DNA from: Pelecanus crispus | Taxonomy: Eukaryota > Chordata > Aves > Pelecaniformes > Pelecanidae | Reading direction: 5' to 3' | NCBI RefSeq assembly: GCF_030463565.1 | Contig: NC_134652.1 | Location: 18,949,397 to 19,013,396, forward strand | Length of the DNA: 64,000 nt | Shown: in pieces, positions 26,701 to 41,700 of the stretch | How the letters are laid out: each line of letters starts with the position of its first letter | Numbering within the stretch: the stretch's first letter is position 1 | Notes under the pieces: generated by a model | Databases searched by the model: none | Told to the model about the DNA's origin: nothing | The model's input: the letters and a program-made list of their open reading frames with translations, nothing else | Program-made: the position numbers and the translations under genes

Positions 26701-29700
26701 GCCCACTTCTTTCCTTCTTCCATCCACAGAAGTAGAAGAGCAAACGGAAAGCGAAACAGTTGGCATGAGAAAGAGTGGCTTCGAAGAAGAGAACAGTAGG
26801 TAGTAGCAGGAAGCTCCAAGGCCAGGAATCAGGAAGGGGCAGGCACATACCACTGTCCCCTATGATAAGCCACCTCTTTCTCCTTATACTATCCTCTCTT
26901 ATGCTCTTGTCATACTTAACATGCTCCTTAAAGATCTTAGTAATCTGTAGAAACCCTAGTCAGTAAAGATTTTTGTGCTATTCCCATAACCATAGTATCT
27001 CAGCATCTTACAGAGGTGACTTGGTGTGCTTGGCTAATCACACATAGTGCATGGTAATAGAGAATCACATGGCCATGATCATCTAGAAACTTGCAGCTCT
27101 AGCTAGTTTAGCAGCTCCTAAAGCAGCAAGCAGCTGCTAAGAAAATTGGGATAGATTTCATCATTCGGTACAGCTGCAGTAATTGTGTCATGCCTCGTGC
27201 CACTTGTCTTAGCGTATAACCTGAGGTCATACCTATGTGCACCCTTTCACCCCACTTAGGTAAAGCCATTGAGGGGCAGGCCAGCTCAGCAAGGTGATTA
27301 TCAAAGTGGCATGTGCTCCTTTAAAGAGAATGGTCTCTGGCATCTCATGAAGATGACCCAGCTCTCCTGCGACCTGCATCACACTCTGAAGATAATCTCT
27401 TGCTACTGTCTATATAGGGAGCCTGGGTAAATAGTGCAGTGGGCCAAAGTGAGGTGGAATGAACTCAGGGAAATTTGCAACCAATTCAGATCCTAGGTCA
27501 ATTGGAATTAACCTTCAAAAGTAAACAGGTCTTAGTTTGTCCTGCTTGAATTAGTCTCTGAGGAAGCTCAGCCTCTGACATGAATTAGTTTTGTCCTGGT
27601 TATGATCCATTCTTTTTTGCCTAAAGAGATTAGGGTTACAGTTCTGGAATGTGAGGCAGTTTCTTGGATGTCCTGGACACTTAAATACTGTGAGGAAAAG
27701 GCCTGAATCTTACAATTTGTGCGTTACTTGGTGAGCCAGTGTAGTGTGTGGTGGACAGGAACGATAACCTCCTGGTAGCCTGAGAGGTCAACAGTTGCTA
27801 GTGCAAGTTTCCAGATTCTTAACCAACTGGGTGGTAACAGATGCCTATTCTTGAAATCAAATCATTGCCTGCAGAGCTATAACCTAAGCTGCAAATGTAG
27901 GTTGACTTTTTTCCACTTCTGACTTCACAAGTTGCTTCTAGTATTTCTCTCCGCCATGAACACTATTTCAGTTTCAAACAGGCCTTCTTCCTCTACTGTC
28001 TGAACTCAGACAAGTACTCAGCTAGCTTGACGATTGTGGAATTTCCTTATTTTGCCAGGGGTGAGGAGAACTCTGTCTCATCTGTGTTCTTTTGGCCCTA
28101 AGTACATGTTGTTAATACCCTCCAGTTGCTGTCAGTGCTGGTCGTGCAATGGGGCAGCCGTCTCAAGTGAATAAAATCATATGCTGTTGGTAACCCTGGA
28201 GTTAAGCAACCACCATAGCAGTATCTCGACCCACATGGTAACACAGAGTTTACAGTGTGGTAGTGGTGTCCCCCAGTCTGGAAGACCAAGGGCTGTGAAT
28301 GACAAGGTCCGTAAATTCTGTATAGGTATGGGAGAAGATTCTAGGAAGATTTTCAGCAATTTCTGTTAACATTTTGCTAACATTAGAGACAAATTAGACA
28401 TAAAGTCATAATGCAATCGATGTGATTAATACACAGAATAATGTCCTATGGAAACATTAGAAAATATATTTTGTCAGACTTTCGTTCATGATGTGTGTAA
28501 ATAGGCATGTGGATAAGCAATTCTATGAGCTGCAGTTATTGGTAATACACAATATGTATTCCTTCTAAAAACTGATAACTGATATTTAAAAGTATAATAC
28601 ATTTTCTTTTGATTCCAAAGCATAATGGAAATTACATTGATAGTTTCTTGGGTTCCTTGTACGTTTACTTCGTAATGCATTTTCTGGCGTATTGTTGGTG
28701 AGAAACGTTGCTAACCTTCTGGACTGTAGTGTTGCACGCAAGAGATGTAAGTTTATTTGAAGGAGAAAATTCTTTCTAGTACTTAATATAGTCCTCTCCC
28801 TTCTTTGCTTCTCATTCATCACTGAGAGATGATACTGGCCTTCTGATAAACTCAGAAGTAAGTCATTGTAGGTAGGAACTGAGTAACAGATCACTGGGCT
28901 TCAATCCTGGCCACAGGATTGTCTGCCACTGAAGGCAGCTCAGTCTTCCCCACTGTTTTGTTTGCAGTGTTTAATTTAAATTCGTTTCCTGTGGTAGTAA
29001 CTGCATTTCAGCTCTGGCTTGTCTCTGATTCCCCCAACGTGCAGCATGCCAAAGCTCTCACCATCTGTGTTCCCTGTGGAGAATGCTCTTGAGCCCTTCA
29101 GTAGACCTCAGAGAATAAGTTGCAGCCTGTTGACAAACCTATCCACCATGACTCTTGGAGGTCGAGGGCTCTAAAGGTGTGCCGTGGCTTCCTTTACAGG
29201 CTGCCAGCCCACACAGTGCCTAGGCTTTGAAATGAGTAGGGAACACCCACCCCTGGCCTCTACTCCAGAGAATAGTCTTGAACTGAAAAAAACATCAGGA
29301 TTTTTCAAGAGGGAGAAATCCCTAAAAGTCTTAAAAACTTCAGAGTTTAAAGATAAAAGTAAGCCTCTCTTTCATAAGGCAACAATTTGAATTTGTAATT
29401 AGCAAGTAGTACGGAATATTTCATTTTTTGCTTCCTGAGGAAAATCGTTGTTGAGACTTTCATCTTCACAGAGGCTCTTTCACAATGCTTACCGATCCCT
29501 TTCCCCCCGCCATGCACTCCCCAGCTTCTCTGAACAAGCAGAGGAACATGTTACATCTGTAACATGAAGCCCAGCCTCAGGGTGCTATGTAATGGGATTT
29601 GTGCTTCTCTAGTTTTCAGTGCAATGCTGCTTATTCAGCTAAAGAAAGGAGCTCAGATTTCAGACAGCAATGAAACATGAGTTGCACCTCTCTGGATTTC

Positions 29701-32700
29701 AGACCATAGACCCTCACTTTGCTCAGGGAGGAAGGCAACGCTCTTGCTGGCCTTCCCCTTCTCCATAAACTGACTTGCACTAAAGCAGAAAGAGGGCTTG
29801 AGGCACACTGTGAGCAGAACAGGGACGCTACAAGGCTCAATATATCATGTATTTGCATCATACAGGGGTAGTATGCATATGCATCCCTGTGTTCAAAATG
29901 ACACAGTATTAGAGTATGACTGCATGCTAAATGGGTGTTATCCAGCTTGCAGGTGACACACTATGTCTTTTCAGAGTACTATATTCTTACCAGTAAATGG
30001 GAATTCTTCACAGAAACATGACGATTTGTTTGTAAGCACTTATATTCCTCAACTGAATCCTTACTTTTGATTTCTCCTTTTCAACTAGAGTCTGTGAAGC
30101 CTGTAGGCAATCACAGTAGGCTCAGATCACAAGTTGTGTGTATAGATATTTGTGAGGAAGATCTCAATCAGTGCTCTGTACACAGAAACGAGCCAGCTCA
30201 TTACTGAGATGGGATTTCTACCTGCCAGCTGGTAAGAATTAGGAAGCTTTGGAAACAAATGCACAGAAATTAGCAGCAGGGGGTCAAAAACAAGCATGGC
30301 TTTGGATACACTATCTTGATAAGGATTTGCAGAATCAAAGCAGGAAGGGAAGTAATTTCCTGGCAGTAGGTATTCCTACCCTGTTACTGCCAGGAACTAA
30401 GAGCACACATGCCAGGTATTAGGTGCATGTGTGTTCTTTGGGACATTAAATCATTCATCAAATTCAGTGCAAACAGATTGCATCCAGTTCAACATCTGAA
30501 TGCCCCTTTTTCATTAGAGAAGTGCAAATAACATGCTGATAGCGTACAAGTTTTCGCTCAAGATCCTGGCTTACTGACAATGAGGGGGCATACCTGAAAA
30601 CAGGTTTTAAAAACTTGGTGTACAAATGCTGTTACTTCACTTCAGTAGTCCTATCAATACCTTACTTAAGAAAAACAATATACATATGGCCATTTAACTA
30701 CAAGATACACTCCTCCATCTATGGCAAAAAAAGGTACCAGTTTCTCCAGAGGAAAGTAGAGTAGATCGTGCACAAAAGACTATCTGGTGAAACTGAATGC
30801 TTAAACTGAATGTCATCTCCTAGTTGACAGTAAAGAATGCTGTAGGTACCTAAACCATGGAAGTTATCAAAAATAAGAAAATAATTTTTTCTTTAAACTA
30901 GTTCATTTAGGGGATAGAATTATCTTTGTTCTCTGTTTACCAAACCAGATACATGCAAGAATTGGATGAGCTGACAAGAAATCTGTACTATGTGTTTAGA
31001 AAATGACAGAACTCATGAAGCACTGGCTCAGTTTGACTTAGAGACCTGCAGATAACAGCCTTTGCATAAGAACATAAGCCTTAGTTGAACAGGAGGCGGG
31101 AGGGGTTGTTGTTGTTAGGTGAATTTACAATTTTTGGAACCGAGACAGGAAATGGCATTTATTGATCTCATTTGTCATGTGCAGCTGAAATATTTGACTA
31201 CTTAGAGCAGTGTAGGGGAGTTCCAGCTTGTAAACACAACCATCATAGAAATTACTAGAAGTTTCACTGGAGAGGTTGATCAAAGCAGATATTACCAAGG
31301 GAAAAAAAAAAGGTAGGGAAAAGCTGCTGTCAAGACTATTTAGATGGACATATCTGAGTCCCTATCTGAATACTACCAACTGTCACATTTAATCAGCTTT
31401 CAGCTCTTCTTGTTAGTCATCAGTACTTTCACAAGACAAGGTTTAGAAATAGTTAACAGATTCATTCAAAACCTACAGAGCTGCTGTTATGATGAAAACT
31501 TCGTATCTGTGGAAAACCTTTCCGTTCAAGAAAGCTCATCCCACAGTTACAGAGGAAATTCCTGTAAGACCATGACCTAAATGGCACTAAAAGTGTATCC
31601 TTGGTAGTTGAAGTGCATATCCTGGTTATACCCTGTCCATAATGCCAGAACCCAAAGGCTTCAGTTTTCTTAGGCAAGATACTAAATTTCTTCAATAACT
31701 GGCATGCTATGTGTCTGGGAGACTATCTATGAAGCAGTCATTTCCAAGGACATTATGAGAGGAAGCACTGAAAGCTTTACCTGGAGAAGGTTTTATTCTT
31801 TTGCAGAAGGACCTGTTGGTAGAAGAGATTCAGAAGGTTCACTTTCAGATAATTTCTCAATTAACAAATCTCTTGTTTGAATTAGAAGAAATTGATTCAT
31901 GTGCCTATTATATTTGTAAACTCCTACTTACGCTTTCTTTGAGTCACTGACATACATGCCATTCAGTGGAAGTTATTCAGTGAAATGAAGTTCCTCTATT
32001 TTTCTTCTGCTAGCAGTTTTGCTCCCCATCTGATCCTTGCCTTTGTATTTGTCATGTAAAAAATTATGTAAATGCAAGGAAGGAAGATTTGGGTGCATGA
32101 CTTTCCTGAAGTTTGTGAATACATTATATCAAGCCAGTGTCTTCCTGCTGACAGCCAGTTGCTGCAGGATCTCTACCATTGTGTCTGGGCCCTTCTGTAG
32201 CCCTGAGCTGATGGATGGAGTTCAATTTTGGAGCCCCCAGCTCCACAGGACTTCCTCTGAATCCTGCAGGTGGTATGTGGTTCCTATGAGTAATGAATTA
32301 GCATTGTTAATTGAACAACACAAGAGAAGAAAATTAGTGTTTTCTGTCAAATTACTTGTTATTTGTGTTCTCTTAACATCTCTGAGTCCTAGTCTCCCAT
32401 CAGGGAGCGATGGGACTGGTAGCTGCATTACTGTATTCAATAATTTCTGCCTCAAAATCGCTTACATCCTCCTGCCTTAGCTAAGCTGTCAGTATCACTG
32501 GTATGTAGTATATACTGGGCAACACTACTAACCCCTTAACCTTACAGATTTGCCTTCACTAGTTTTTCAGTTGCATCAATCAACATATTGAGGTTCCATT
32601 CCTTCTCTAAATTATCTGTCAATCACAGGCAGCAGGCAGAATATCCCATTTTTTTCCTTTTGCTAGTTTATTTTGTGAAAAAGAAAGTTAGTCCATCTCT

Positions 32701-35700
32701 TCTTTGGAAGTCACTATAGGGCAAATGCAAAGCCCAGTAAAATCAAAGCAATCTTTACAACAAGAAAACAAGAATTGTTCTCTGCTTCAGAACAATAACA
32801 ACACAAAGAAGGAATTGCATAGATGTAGTATGGCAAGGACTTGAGTAAGTGAAATGTAGTTAATGAATGTTTACTCATTTGGATCATAGTGTCTTAGAAA
32901 AAAAAAATAGTATCTTCAAAAGTGTTTGTACAATGTGTACCATAATGTGACACTGATCTTCAGCTGGGTGTTTTAGCACTGCAGAAATACTAATTGAAAA
33001 ACACAAAAAAAAAAAAAAAAAAAAAAAAAATTACTATGACTCTCTGCCTCCAGTCAGTGAAATCTGGGAGATGAAACCCTCATATCTTCTTTCTGTTAGT
33101 ACAAAGATACTCATAGGTAGCAAAAGAAATTATTTAATTTCATACTGTTATGTAAATAACTGGTTTCTGAATGAAGTGAACTAATTGTACTATAAGCAAT
33201 ATGACTGAACCAGCATGTTCTTAGGCACAGTTTTATATCGTACTGTCTTAGACCATGTTAACATATGTAGCTCTTATGGGTGTGTCACGTTTGGAGCAAT
33301 TTGTCATCTTACAAGTTGCACTGTTTTAAAGAATATTGAAATAACAAAAAAAGTTTAAGTAGAAGATTCACATATGTTTTATGTTTTAGAACCTAAAGAA
33401 AAACTTTTGGAGAGAACTTCCTTAGAGCATTAGTAGCAAAGGAGCAGTGCAACTTAGAAGACCTTGCAATCGTAAAGAGTGACGGTGGGAGAAAAAAGAA
33501 TGACTAAGAACAGAAATGCAAAGAAATAATTAAAAAAAAAAAAGGCATAAGATGAGTAGATGGAAGCAGTGGATGATGGTGAGAAAAGAACTTTAAAGAT
33601 ATGGGATGAAGGACAAAAAAAAAAAAAGAAAAAGTCAGTTCCTCTCTATAAATGTACTTTACTGTTCTTATCCTTTTCTTTCTATGTTTATCATTTTCCA
33701 CAGTTTATGCTGAGACCCATTAAGAGCATTTCTTTTTTAAACAGTAGAAATTTTAAGAGATGTTTTTACCCAAAGGAAAGAAAGGACTTTCAGTACACAG
33801 TTAATGGTGTATAAAGTCCATGAAACCATCAGGTTGCCTTATTCCCAGGAGAATGCAAGCTTTCCCAGTTTCAGTGGTGTGCCTCCAGGAAATCGTTCCA
33901 GGAGGACACACAATTAGCCCACACTCTTCCAGAGTGCACAGTGTAACATGATGCAGTTAAACCAGAAGATAGTTTTCATCTTTTGACCCTGTGTCAAACA
34001 TGCCAGTTGAGTAGCTTACCTGAGGTCTGTAAGAGAACGCAGGCCATCAGATATTTTCCCGTAGAAAGGAACATGCAGTAGAGACACACAAAAAATGCAA
34101 TTTTAAAACCTGACTTATGTTCAAAGTAACAGAAAAAGTGCTGAGCCAGCCTTTTTAAGTGGTACAATTCAGTGCATTCAGATTCTCCTTTCTTTTTGCC
34201 AGTCTAAAGTTTAAATAACAATCTTTGTCCTTCCTTAGGGTGTATGAGAAGGACATTGAAACTGTCTCTTTCATTTTAAGCACTAACAAGATGTTGAGCC
34301 CTGCAGAAGGATGGATTTGATATTATCATTGAAATGCACATCCAAATGATAGTTTTGGGAATGGTACTATATTCAGTATAGTGTCTAAGTCTTGCATCCA
34401 TTGATACAGAGGGGAGTTTAAAAATTTCACAGTGAAACAGAATATTGAACAATTCCTGGACAGAAATACACAGGTAACTGGGGGGGCAGGGGGAACCTGC
34501 GCAACTGGTAGATTGAAAAGGCACAAGCTGAAAACTCAAATGACAGTGTAAAACAGTCCCCGTAGCTTAATTAAATAAAAGCAATAATGCAATTTAAACT
34601 TCTTTGAGTTAAAATTACTTTAATAAGGGTGTTAATTACTAGAGGATTAACACTGCTTACATGTGATAATAGATGCAGTCAGTCAATAAAGGGTGAGAAT
34701 AATGTTCGTTTAAGAAGCAAAAGAATCTAGCACAGGATTACTCACCAGAAAGGGATGACATTTCAAAGTGGCAAGTAAAATCAGGGGAAGAGGTTTTCAA
34801 ATTGCAGGAGGCATTAAGAGGCTGAATTGTGCCATCATTACTCAGCAGAAGTTCTATGTATATTGGGATCTGTTGGAGCTAAAATATGAAGAGTAGTTAT
34901 TACAAATGACATGTAGTTTGGAATTACTCTGTCTTCCAGAGCAATTGTAACAAATAATTTTTCAGATAAAACATTTTAAGAAAATATTGTCACCTGAGAA
35001 GTGAGGAGAAAAGGCATATTCTAAAGGGAAAAGATCGACTTCTAAGGAGAATAATTTCTTGAAGAGGTATTTCTTAGAAAAGAAGTAATGGACTATTGAC
35101 ATTAAGCAGAAAGGGTTTATCCTGATACGTTTGCAAACATAGCAGCAGGAGAAGAAAGATCTTTTGCAAAAAGACAACAAAAAACAAGTTCTGAGTTATC
35201 CGGGTTTCTTGTTACTGCAACTTGCTGGGCTCAGAAGCCTTTGCTAAACCAAGTTATCTAGACAAGAAAAACAAAAACAAGTACCAGGATTTTATATGGC
35301 TGTGGTATTTGCTAAACGTTTTTAGAGTCGTTTGATAGATATAAATGTAGAAGTAAACATCATGTAGTAGCTGAAGAAGAAAGTGAAGGTTGTCTGGGAA
35401 AGAATATGAAACTTTTGTCTAGTGATTTTGGCTTTGCTTTTAAATTGTCTATATTTACATTCCTGAGCTACTGATTGTGGAATTCCTTGTCCAGTGGTTC
35501 CCAGGTCTAGTATAGCTTTCCCTAAGGGATGTAACTTCATCTGCTATGAAGGGTGGTTATGCAGCCATACCCTGAATGCACTACTTCGGAAGAAATAACT
35601 ATCTGTTTACAGTAAACTCATGATGAGCACATCTCTAAGTGTCTGTGTCTTATGGATTGCATTGGATTTTTGTTTCTGGATGCAAACAAAATGGTGCTGG

Positions 35701-38700
35701 TTTCTGGCCTGTTATGTATTAGATTTTAGCGGCTTCCCATGTATTCTAACTTGGCACATAAGATCAGCTGAGATACTTTATTGAACAGTTGCTATATTTG
35801 TATCTGCTTCCTGCAGAGGCTTTTCAGAGAGATGCCTTGTATATAAAATGCTGAGGGCTTTGATGACCACCATTAAGAGAAGAATCTGGAAGCACTAAGA
35901 ATATGATTTTTTATTTTAGATCTGCAGCTTTTTGAGAACCACACAATTCTTAAAAATAAACCAAACGAAACAAAAAAGTTATAGATTAAAAAATAATCAG
36001 ACTGTTGTGTTGAAACCAACTACTTGCCCCCACCTGCTGTAGGACCCCAGGTTTCCTCAGTGGAGATGATGGACCTCTGTGGAGACCAAATGCTGCATAT
36101 TCAAGAGTTGATCATAAACCTTATAGTCCTGATGTATGTCTTCCTGTTAGGTTGGAAGCCTCAATCTCTGTAACACCGCAATTTCAGTATTTTTCTTAAA
36201 TGTAATTTCCTCTGGTGTTTTTGGTCCAAGTCAGAAGACGGCAAGAAATAACTGGAAAGCTAGGAGAAGGAAATATCCCATTCTACCACTGAATCGCTAA
36301 ATCCTAGTGGCCAGGTTGGCAGCTTCCTGGGTCAATTCAGTGAGCTGGAGCTTCACACAAAGAGCTGAAGCCTTCGCCTCCTCTGTGAGCACAAGGCTGA
36401 TGCCGTGGAGCTGTGCCATGCTTACTTGTCTTCCCATAGGCATCAGTTTACATTCGCATGCCAGGGCTGTGTATCTATAACTCCTTCTTTCAATTCTGGC
36501 AGTAATCGGACTGAAATTTAAACTTGGAGCTGTAATTATACTTGGGCAGACCACTATGGATATGTAGTTCTAGGGTGCAGCAGCCTGACTTTATGGATTA
36601 GATGTGCTTGTATTACAAGGACAGTTTGGATTAGTTAGTTCAAAACAGCATTTGTCAGATAATGACTTTGTGGTAGAGCATATATACCGACCTCTGGTGA
36701 TACTGCAGGCATCTAGAGTTATTCATGTGGATCCTGCTAAATATTAAATATGACAGATCGGACAAGAGTGTTCAATTGGAGGACATAGTATGGAAGTTGA
36801 AGTGAACATGCTTTGTGTTTAAATATTATTCCAGTTACACCAAGTTAGATGATTTTTAATTAGTGCCACCTTCTCTAAACCAGAGAAGGTGGTTAAAATC
36901 TAATTTTAACATTAGATTTTGAAATTTTTGAATACATCTTTTTAGTGAAACATCTCAAATGGATTTTTACAGGAGGGATTGAGACAAATGATACAGTTTT
37001 AATCCTTAAGAAACTTAAGGTACTGTGCCACATCATGTGTGGAATTATTTCATAGATGAGCAAATAGTTTAAAGCAAGCCTGTTATAAGTCTTGTGCAGT
37101 TGAAAAAAATGCTTATAGAAAATTTAATCTTAAATAAACTAAACTGTAAAAATTGTCTTTTCAGTTAATAATGGTTTTGGTAAATTTCAATGTTTTAAGT
37201 ACTACTGGCAAACCTGTGTTTAAAAAAAAAAACAAACGGGAAGCCAAGTGAAAACGATAGCTTAAATTTAACTGTGCTATATTAAATGCTTCATAATTTT
37301 AACAGCTGAAACTCTATTTTCAAAGTGTTGTTCAGGTCAGAGGCAGATGTCCTGTTCTGGGGGGCTGCACTTGTCACCCCTGTGTGCTGTTTGAGCCTGT
37401 ACGCCTCTGTGTCAGAAGCTCAAAAACAAAAACAAATGGTGAATGACCTGAGCATTGCATAATACACAATTTTTAATCCACACAAATTTTACCATTGACA
37501 TAGTTTTATGCTTTGTCTAAAGGGACTTCGTGTACGGGCTAACGGGCTTGACAGGAGCAATTTGGCCCGAGCCCGTGCCCTCTGGAGCCTGACAGTCTGC
37601 CAGGCTCCTGCTTTTCAAACTCTTCCCTGTTTCTAGACTCAAAAGACGGTTCTTTTGCTACTAGTCCAGCTTACTCTTTAATGATGAACAACAACACACT
37701 TCATAATAAACATTTGCACTGTAATTAAACAAATCTTCTTTGAAGAGGTATTACTTGTTGCTATATTGTGCATTGCATAGGGCCTAGCTATTTATATTTG
37801 CCTCAGTGACTGTTTTTCAGTGACTATATTCAGATGTTACATCGTGGTCTGCTTGAAGTTTTAATGGGATTTGTAAAAGTTATACGTTGTGAGTGTTTTT
37901 CTGGTTATGGTAACAACAACAAGCTTGTTCACATGACTCCAACAGCAAGCATTTTCTTTCGAAGGCAGGCCTAAGTTCATTTGAAGTGCCAAAGAATAAA
38001 AAAATGTCTTTGGGCTTGCTCATGAATACAAGACGACCAGCCATCTCTCAGAGCATACCTCAAAGTCCAGATTTTAGGAAAGAATTCTGCCCTTTCAGAG
38101 AACTTAGGTTATAAAGGACTTAATTGAACACAAATAACTTCTGTTTTTTTCTTAACATAACAATTCCCAGTGGTTCAGCTGTCATAACCTCTGAGTTTAT
38201 ACATTATACACTTACAAATGTGTTAAAGATTGTATCGCAACATTCATGATAGTGACAGATAGGATTTTCACTTATAAATTTGAAACAGATGGAAGCACTG
38301 AAATATAAAACTTTTTCATTCTTGTGAACATTTAGATGTCCCCAATTTAGGCACAATTTCTAAATGCATAGTGCTTTTTAAAAAAACAAAAAAACAAAAA
38401 AATGCGTTTTAATGCAGTGGCTTAAAGCCTGAAAGGCACTGCCTTTCTAACACAAACTATCCTTCCTTTGAAAATCCAGGGCTCAGTTTTCAAAGCATTG
38501 CCTAGGAATTTAGCCTGCGACCCCCATTGACACTAATGGGAATTGCATAGCTAAGTCCCCATAACATCACTTTGAAAATGCATTTGTTATACCAATCCAG
38601 AAAAAGGGTAGCATAAACTATAGGGAGACATTCACAGATCAAGAGATCAATTTACACTTTGAAATACAAGACCAATGTGTGTTATTCCAGTTATGTGATC

Positions 38701-41700
38701 GGTAGGGGGGATTTTAAAATTCACCACATTCACAAAATAAGTCACCAGGAGTAAACAAAACAAAATATTTTGGCAAGTGGCAGGCAGACTTGCTAACCAG
38801 GCTAACAAGATATTTGTCAGCAGTAACGAACACCAGCTGATGAAGTGATAATTGCATTTGGTTGGTGCAGTGTTATTCTACAGTTAGCAAACTCTGTCTT
38901 TTTTCCCTGTAAGCTGGACTTAGATATCTCTATTAGAAATACTTCTGTTGTTCCATTGCAACCAGGAAGTGTTTAAAGTGAACAAGACTTGTCTTTGTCC
39001 AGTTCTGATTCTGGTCCTTGACGTTTTAATTCCAATCTAGCAAGTGCTTTCATGGTGTGCATGCTTTAATAAACAGGGAGGTAACATTTGGTGAACGACT
39101 CAGGGTGTTATCTTCGTGTTTGTGCAGGGGTTTTTTGTTAATTCGTTGGAAATAAGTGTATACCTGTGTAATGTATATGCATGTGTACTTGTGCATGAAA
39201 CATAAGCAAAGACTAAAAAGAAAGTGTCGTCATTGTGTAGCTGTGTTACTGCAGTGCCTGTGAGTCCCAGTCATGGACCATGGCCCCATTATGCTGGGCA
39301 GAGTATAAATAAATGTTTTAACGAAAGGAAGACAGCGCTGCCTCAGAGTTCACAAACCGATGAGATTATAGCTCCACTGAAAGATTAACATTATGTCAGA
39401 AATTACGAAACAACAATGATTCTGGCTGACAGGTTTCCTCTTCGGTCATCAAACCCATTTGTTCTTCTGAATAAAAGGTGTATATAGGTACAGCGTGAGC
39501 TCCTTGGGGTCAAAATGTTGAGGAGTGGGACATTTGTGAGTGGCTTTTGTGAGTTTACTGTGCTTAAAATGAAGAAGTCCCCTTCATCTTGGGAGCTTTT
39601 TAGCTCCAAACCCCAATACAAATAGTAATAATTGAAATATTAATATATTTGCTATTCCTTTATCTTAATGACTTAAACGATACGTAGCTAACCGTCATGG
39701 GGCTTTTTTTTCTAGGTCAAAAGCCACGCATCCTCAAGGAAAAAAATTGCAATGTTATTTCTGTATTCTCTGCTAAGAAAAGATTCGGCATAGCTTGCAG
39801 TCGTATATGCTTGGCACTGTTCATTTCCCAGAAGACTTCACCAGTATTCTAGGCCTTGGGATTTTTTTAATTAAAGAGGTCAAAATCCATTATATCTAAA
39901 TTTCAAAGAATTTACCAATTAGCTGTAGTCTGTGGTGCCCAGCAGGTGGCTTTTATACTATTAAAGGGAGATTGTTTCCATCTCTGATCAAAGCAAAAAC
40001 AAAACAAAGGAAAATATAGAATATTTTGCTGTACGCAGTGCAAACCATACGCTGTGTAAGTTATTGGTGAAAACTCTATGTGAAAGACTGTTCGGTCATA
40101 CCACCTCAAGAAAAAATTCTATATATTTTTACACTGTTCCACATGAGGATTTTAATGGTAATGTCTAAATCTATTTAGATTACTGATTAGCTGGGAAGAT
40201 TAGACAGCTTGCTATTTCCTAAAATGAAGATTGTAGCATCTTCTTGCTTAAAAGTAAAAATGCGCAATTAAGTAGATTAATGAATTTCTAAAAGTGAAAT
40301 TAGAAAAAGCTGAGCGTGCTGGAATGTCACAACATGCAAAAAAAGTTCCAATTTGCACTTTTCAATGAATCTAAACTTCCCCGATTTTTACGTACTTAAA
40401 AGAATGTTTGTGACCTTTTGACCCTTTTGTTATCCCTTACTCAGAAAGGCCTTTATTCTGTAAGGCTTAGGTATAAAAAAATAAAAAGAGCGTTAATGGC
40501 ATAACAGTCCTTTCTGATCACCCTCTGTAAGATGTTTATGCAAAGTGTCAATAGAAGCAATTGGCCTAACAGTGTGACAACCTGCTTTGCTTGGAAATGG
40601 GCTAATCTCCTGTTTGGGTTATCCAGAGGTCAGGTAAGGATTTCTTTTTTTGCACTCCCCGTAGTGCATGGGTACATAACCTGCAAACACTACAGGGCAG
40701 AAATCAGAAGCAACTGAGCCCAAGAATGCCACAAAGTATTTTTTTTTTTAATCTTGCCCTTTTTGCTTTTCCTGTTTTTTTTTCTCTGCCTTCTAATTTT
40801 TCACCTCCTGGTCCTATCCCAGAGAGTCTACTTGAGTGTATAACACGTAACGATGACAGGGACTCTACCGATATCATTATCTGCTGCTTCACTTTGTTGG
40901 TTTTTTTTTTTCCAAACAGGCATCATCCCACTCTTTTTTTGAAGTTCACGTGGAAACCTACTTTAAATCTCAATTTTTGCGGGCTGCCCCTGTTGCCCTG
41001 TCACAGCAGGCTGGAACTCAATAAGCGCTCAGGCAAGCATAGCGGGCCAGGCAGTGGGTCTTGGCGGGCTGCATGCTGTGAGCTCCTGCCTCACTGAATC
41101 AGCTTCTGTGTGTTTTTATAACTGCCTTTTTTTTCCCTGTTAATTATGCCCCAAGGCTGTGGAAAGACAGCATTTATCTGTTTCAACAGACTAAGCAGCA
41201 AGTGTTCTGACATGTTTATCAGGCAAATTGTACCTGACAAAAGGTAATTACACATGCAATCAAGTCCAGAAGCAACTGGGTGATTAGGGGTTAATAAACT
41301 GTTTAGCATAAGAAATATTCGGCTTGTGAGCAAGGAGAGTGGGCCAGAAGGACATAAATGACAGTGGCACGTTAAAAGTATTACTTTTCTTTTGATGGAA
41401 TATTTGGCTTTACAGATAGGTAAGCAGGATATTAAGTGTACAACAACTCATTTGGTTGTACCTAGTTGTACAATCAAAGCTATTTGCTGACGCTCTTGAT
41501 ACTTCAGAAGGGAAAACAGCACTATTCCAACTTGTACTAAGCTACCTTGATAATTTAAAATTACATTTTTTTCTAGTATAACCAACATGCTTAGTGTTGT
41601 CTAATGGACACTGCCCCCATTTCCTTCTGTGAAGCCCCTCTGTTGACTCTATGGATAGCTAGTTCCCAAAGTTGCGTTCTCTTCTAAGATTATTCCTGAC

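Noticed and set aside
32190-32270. Possible CR1 scrap (AGTTCAATTTTGGAGCCCCCAG resembles the CR1 FWAP region)
   Set aside because: Only about 30 nt look similar; too little to call without a search.
33005-33030. Poly-A run as a retrocopy tail
   Set aside because: No upstream gene-like sequence, AATAAA or target duplication was seen.
36297-36554. An 85-codon minus-strand frame resembling mobile-element coding at a glance
   Set aside because: No RT, RNase H or integrase motif could be found and no terminal repeats flank it.
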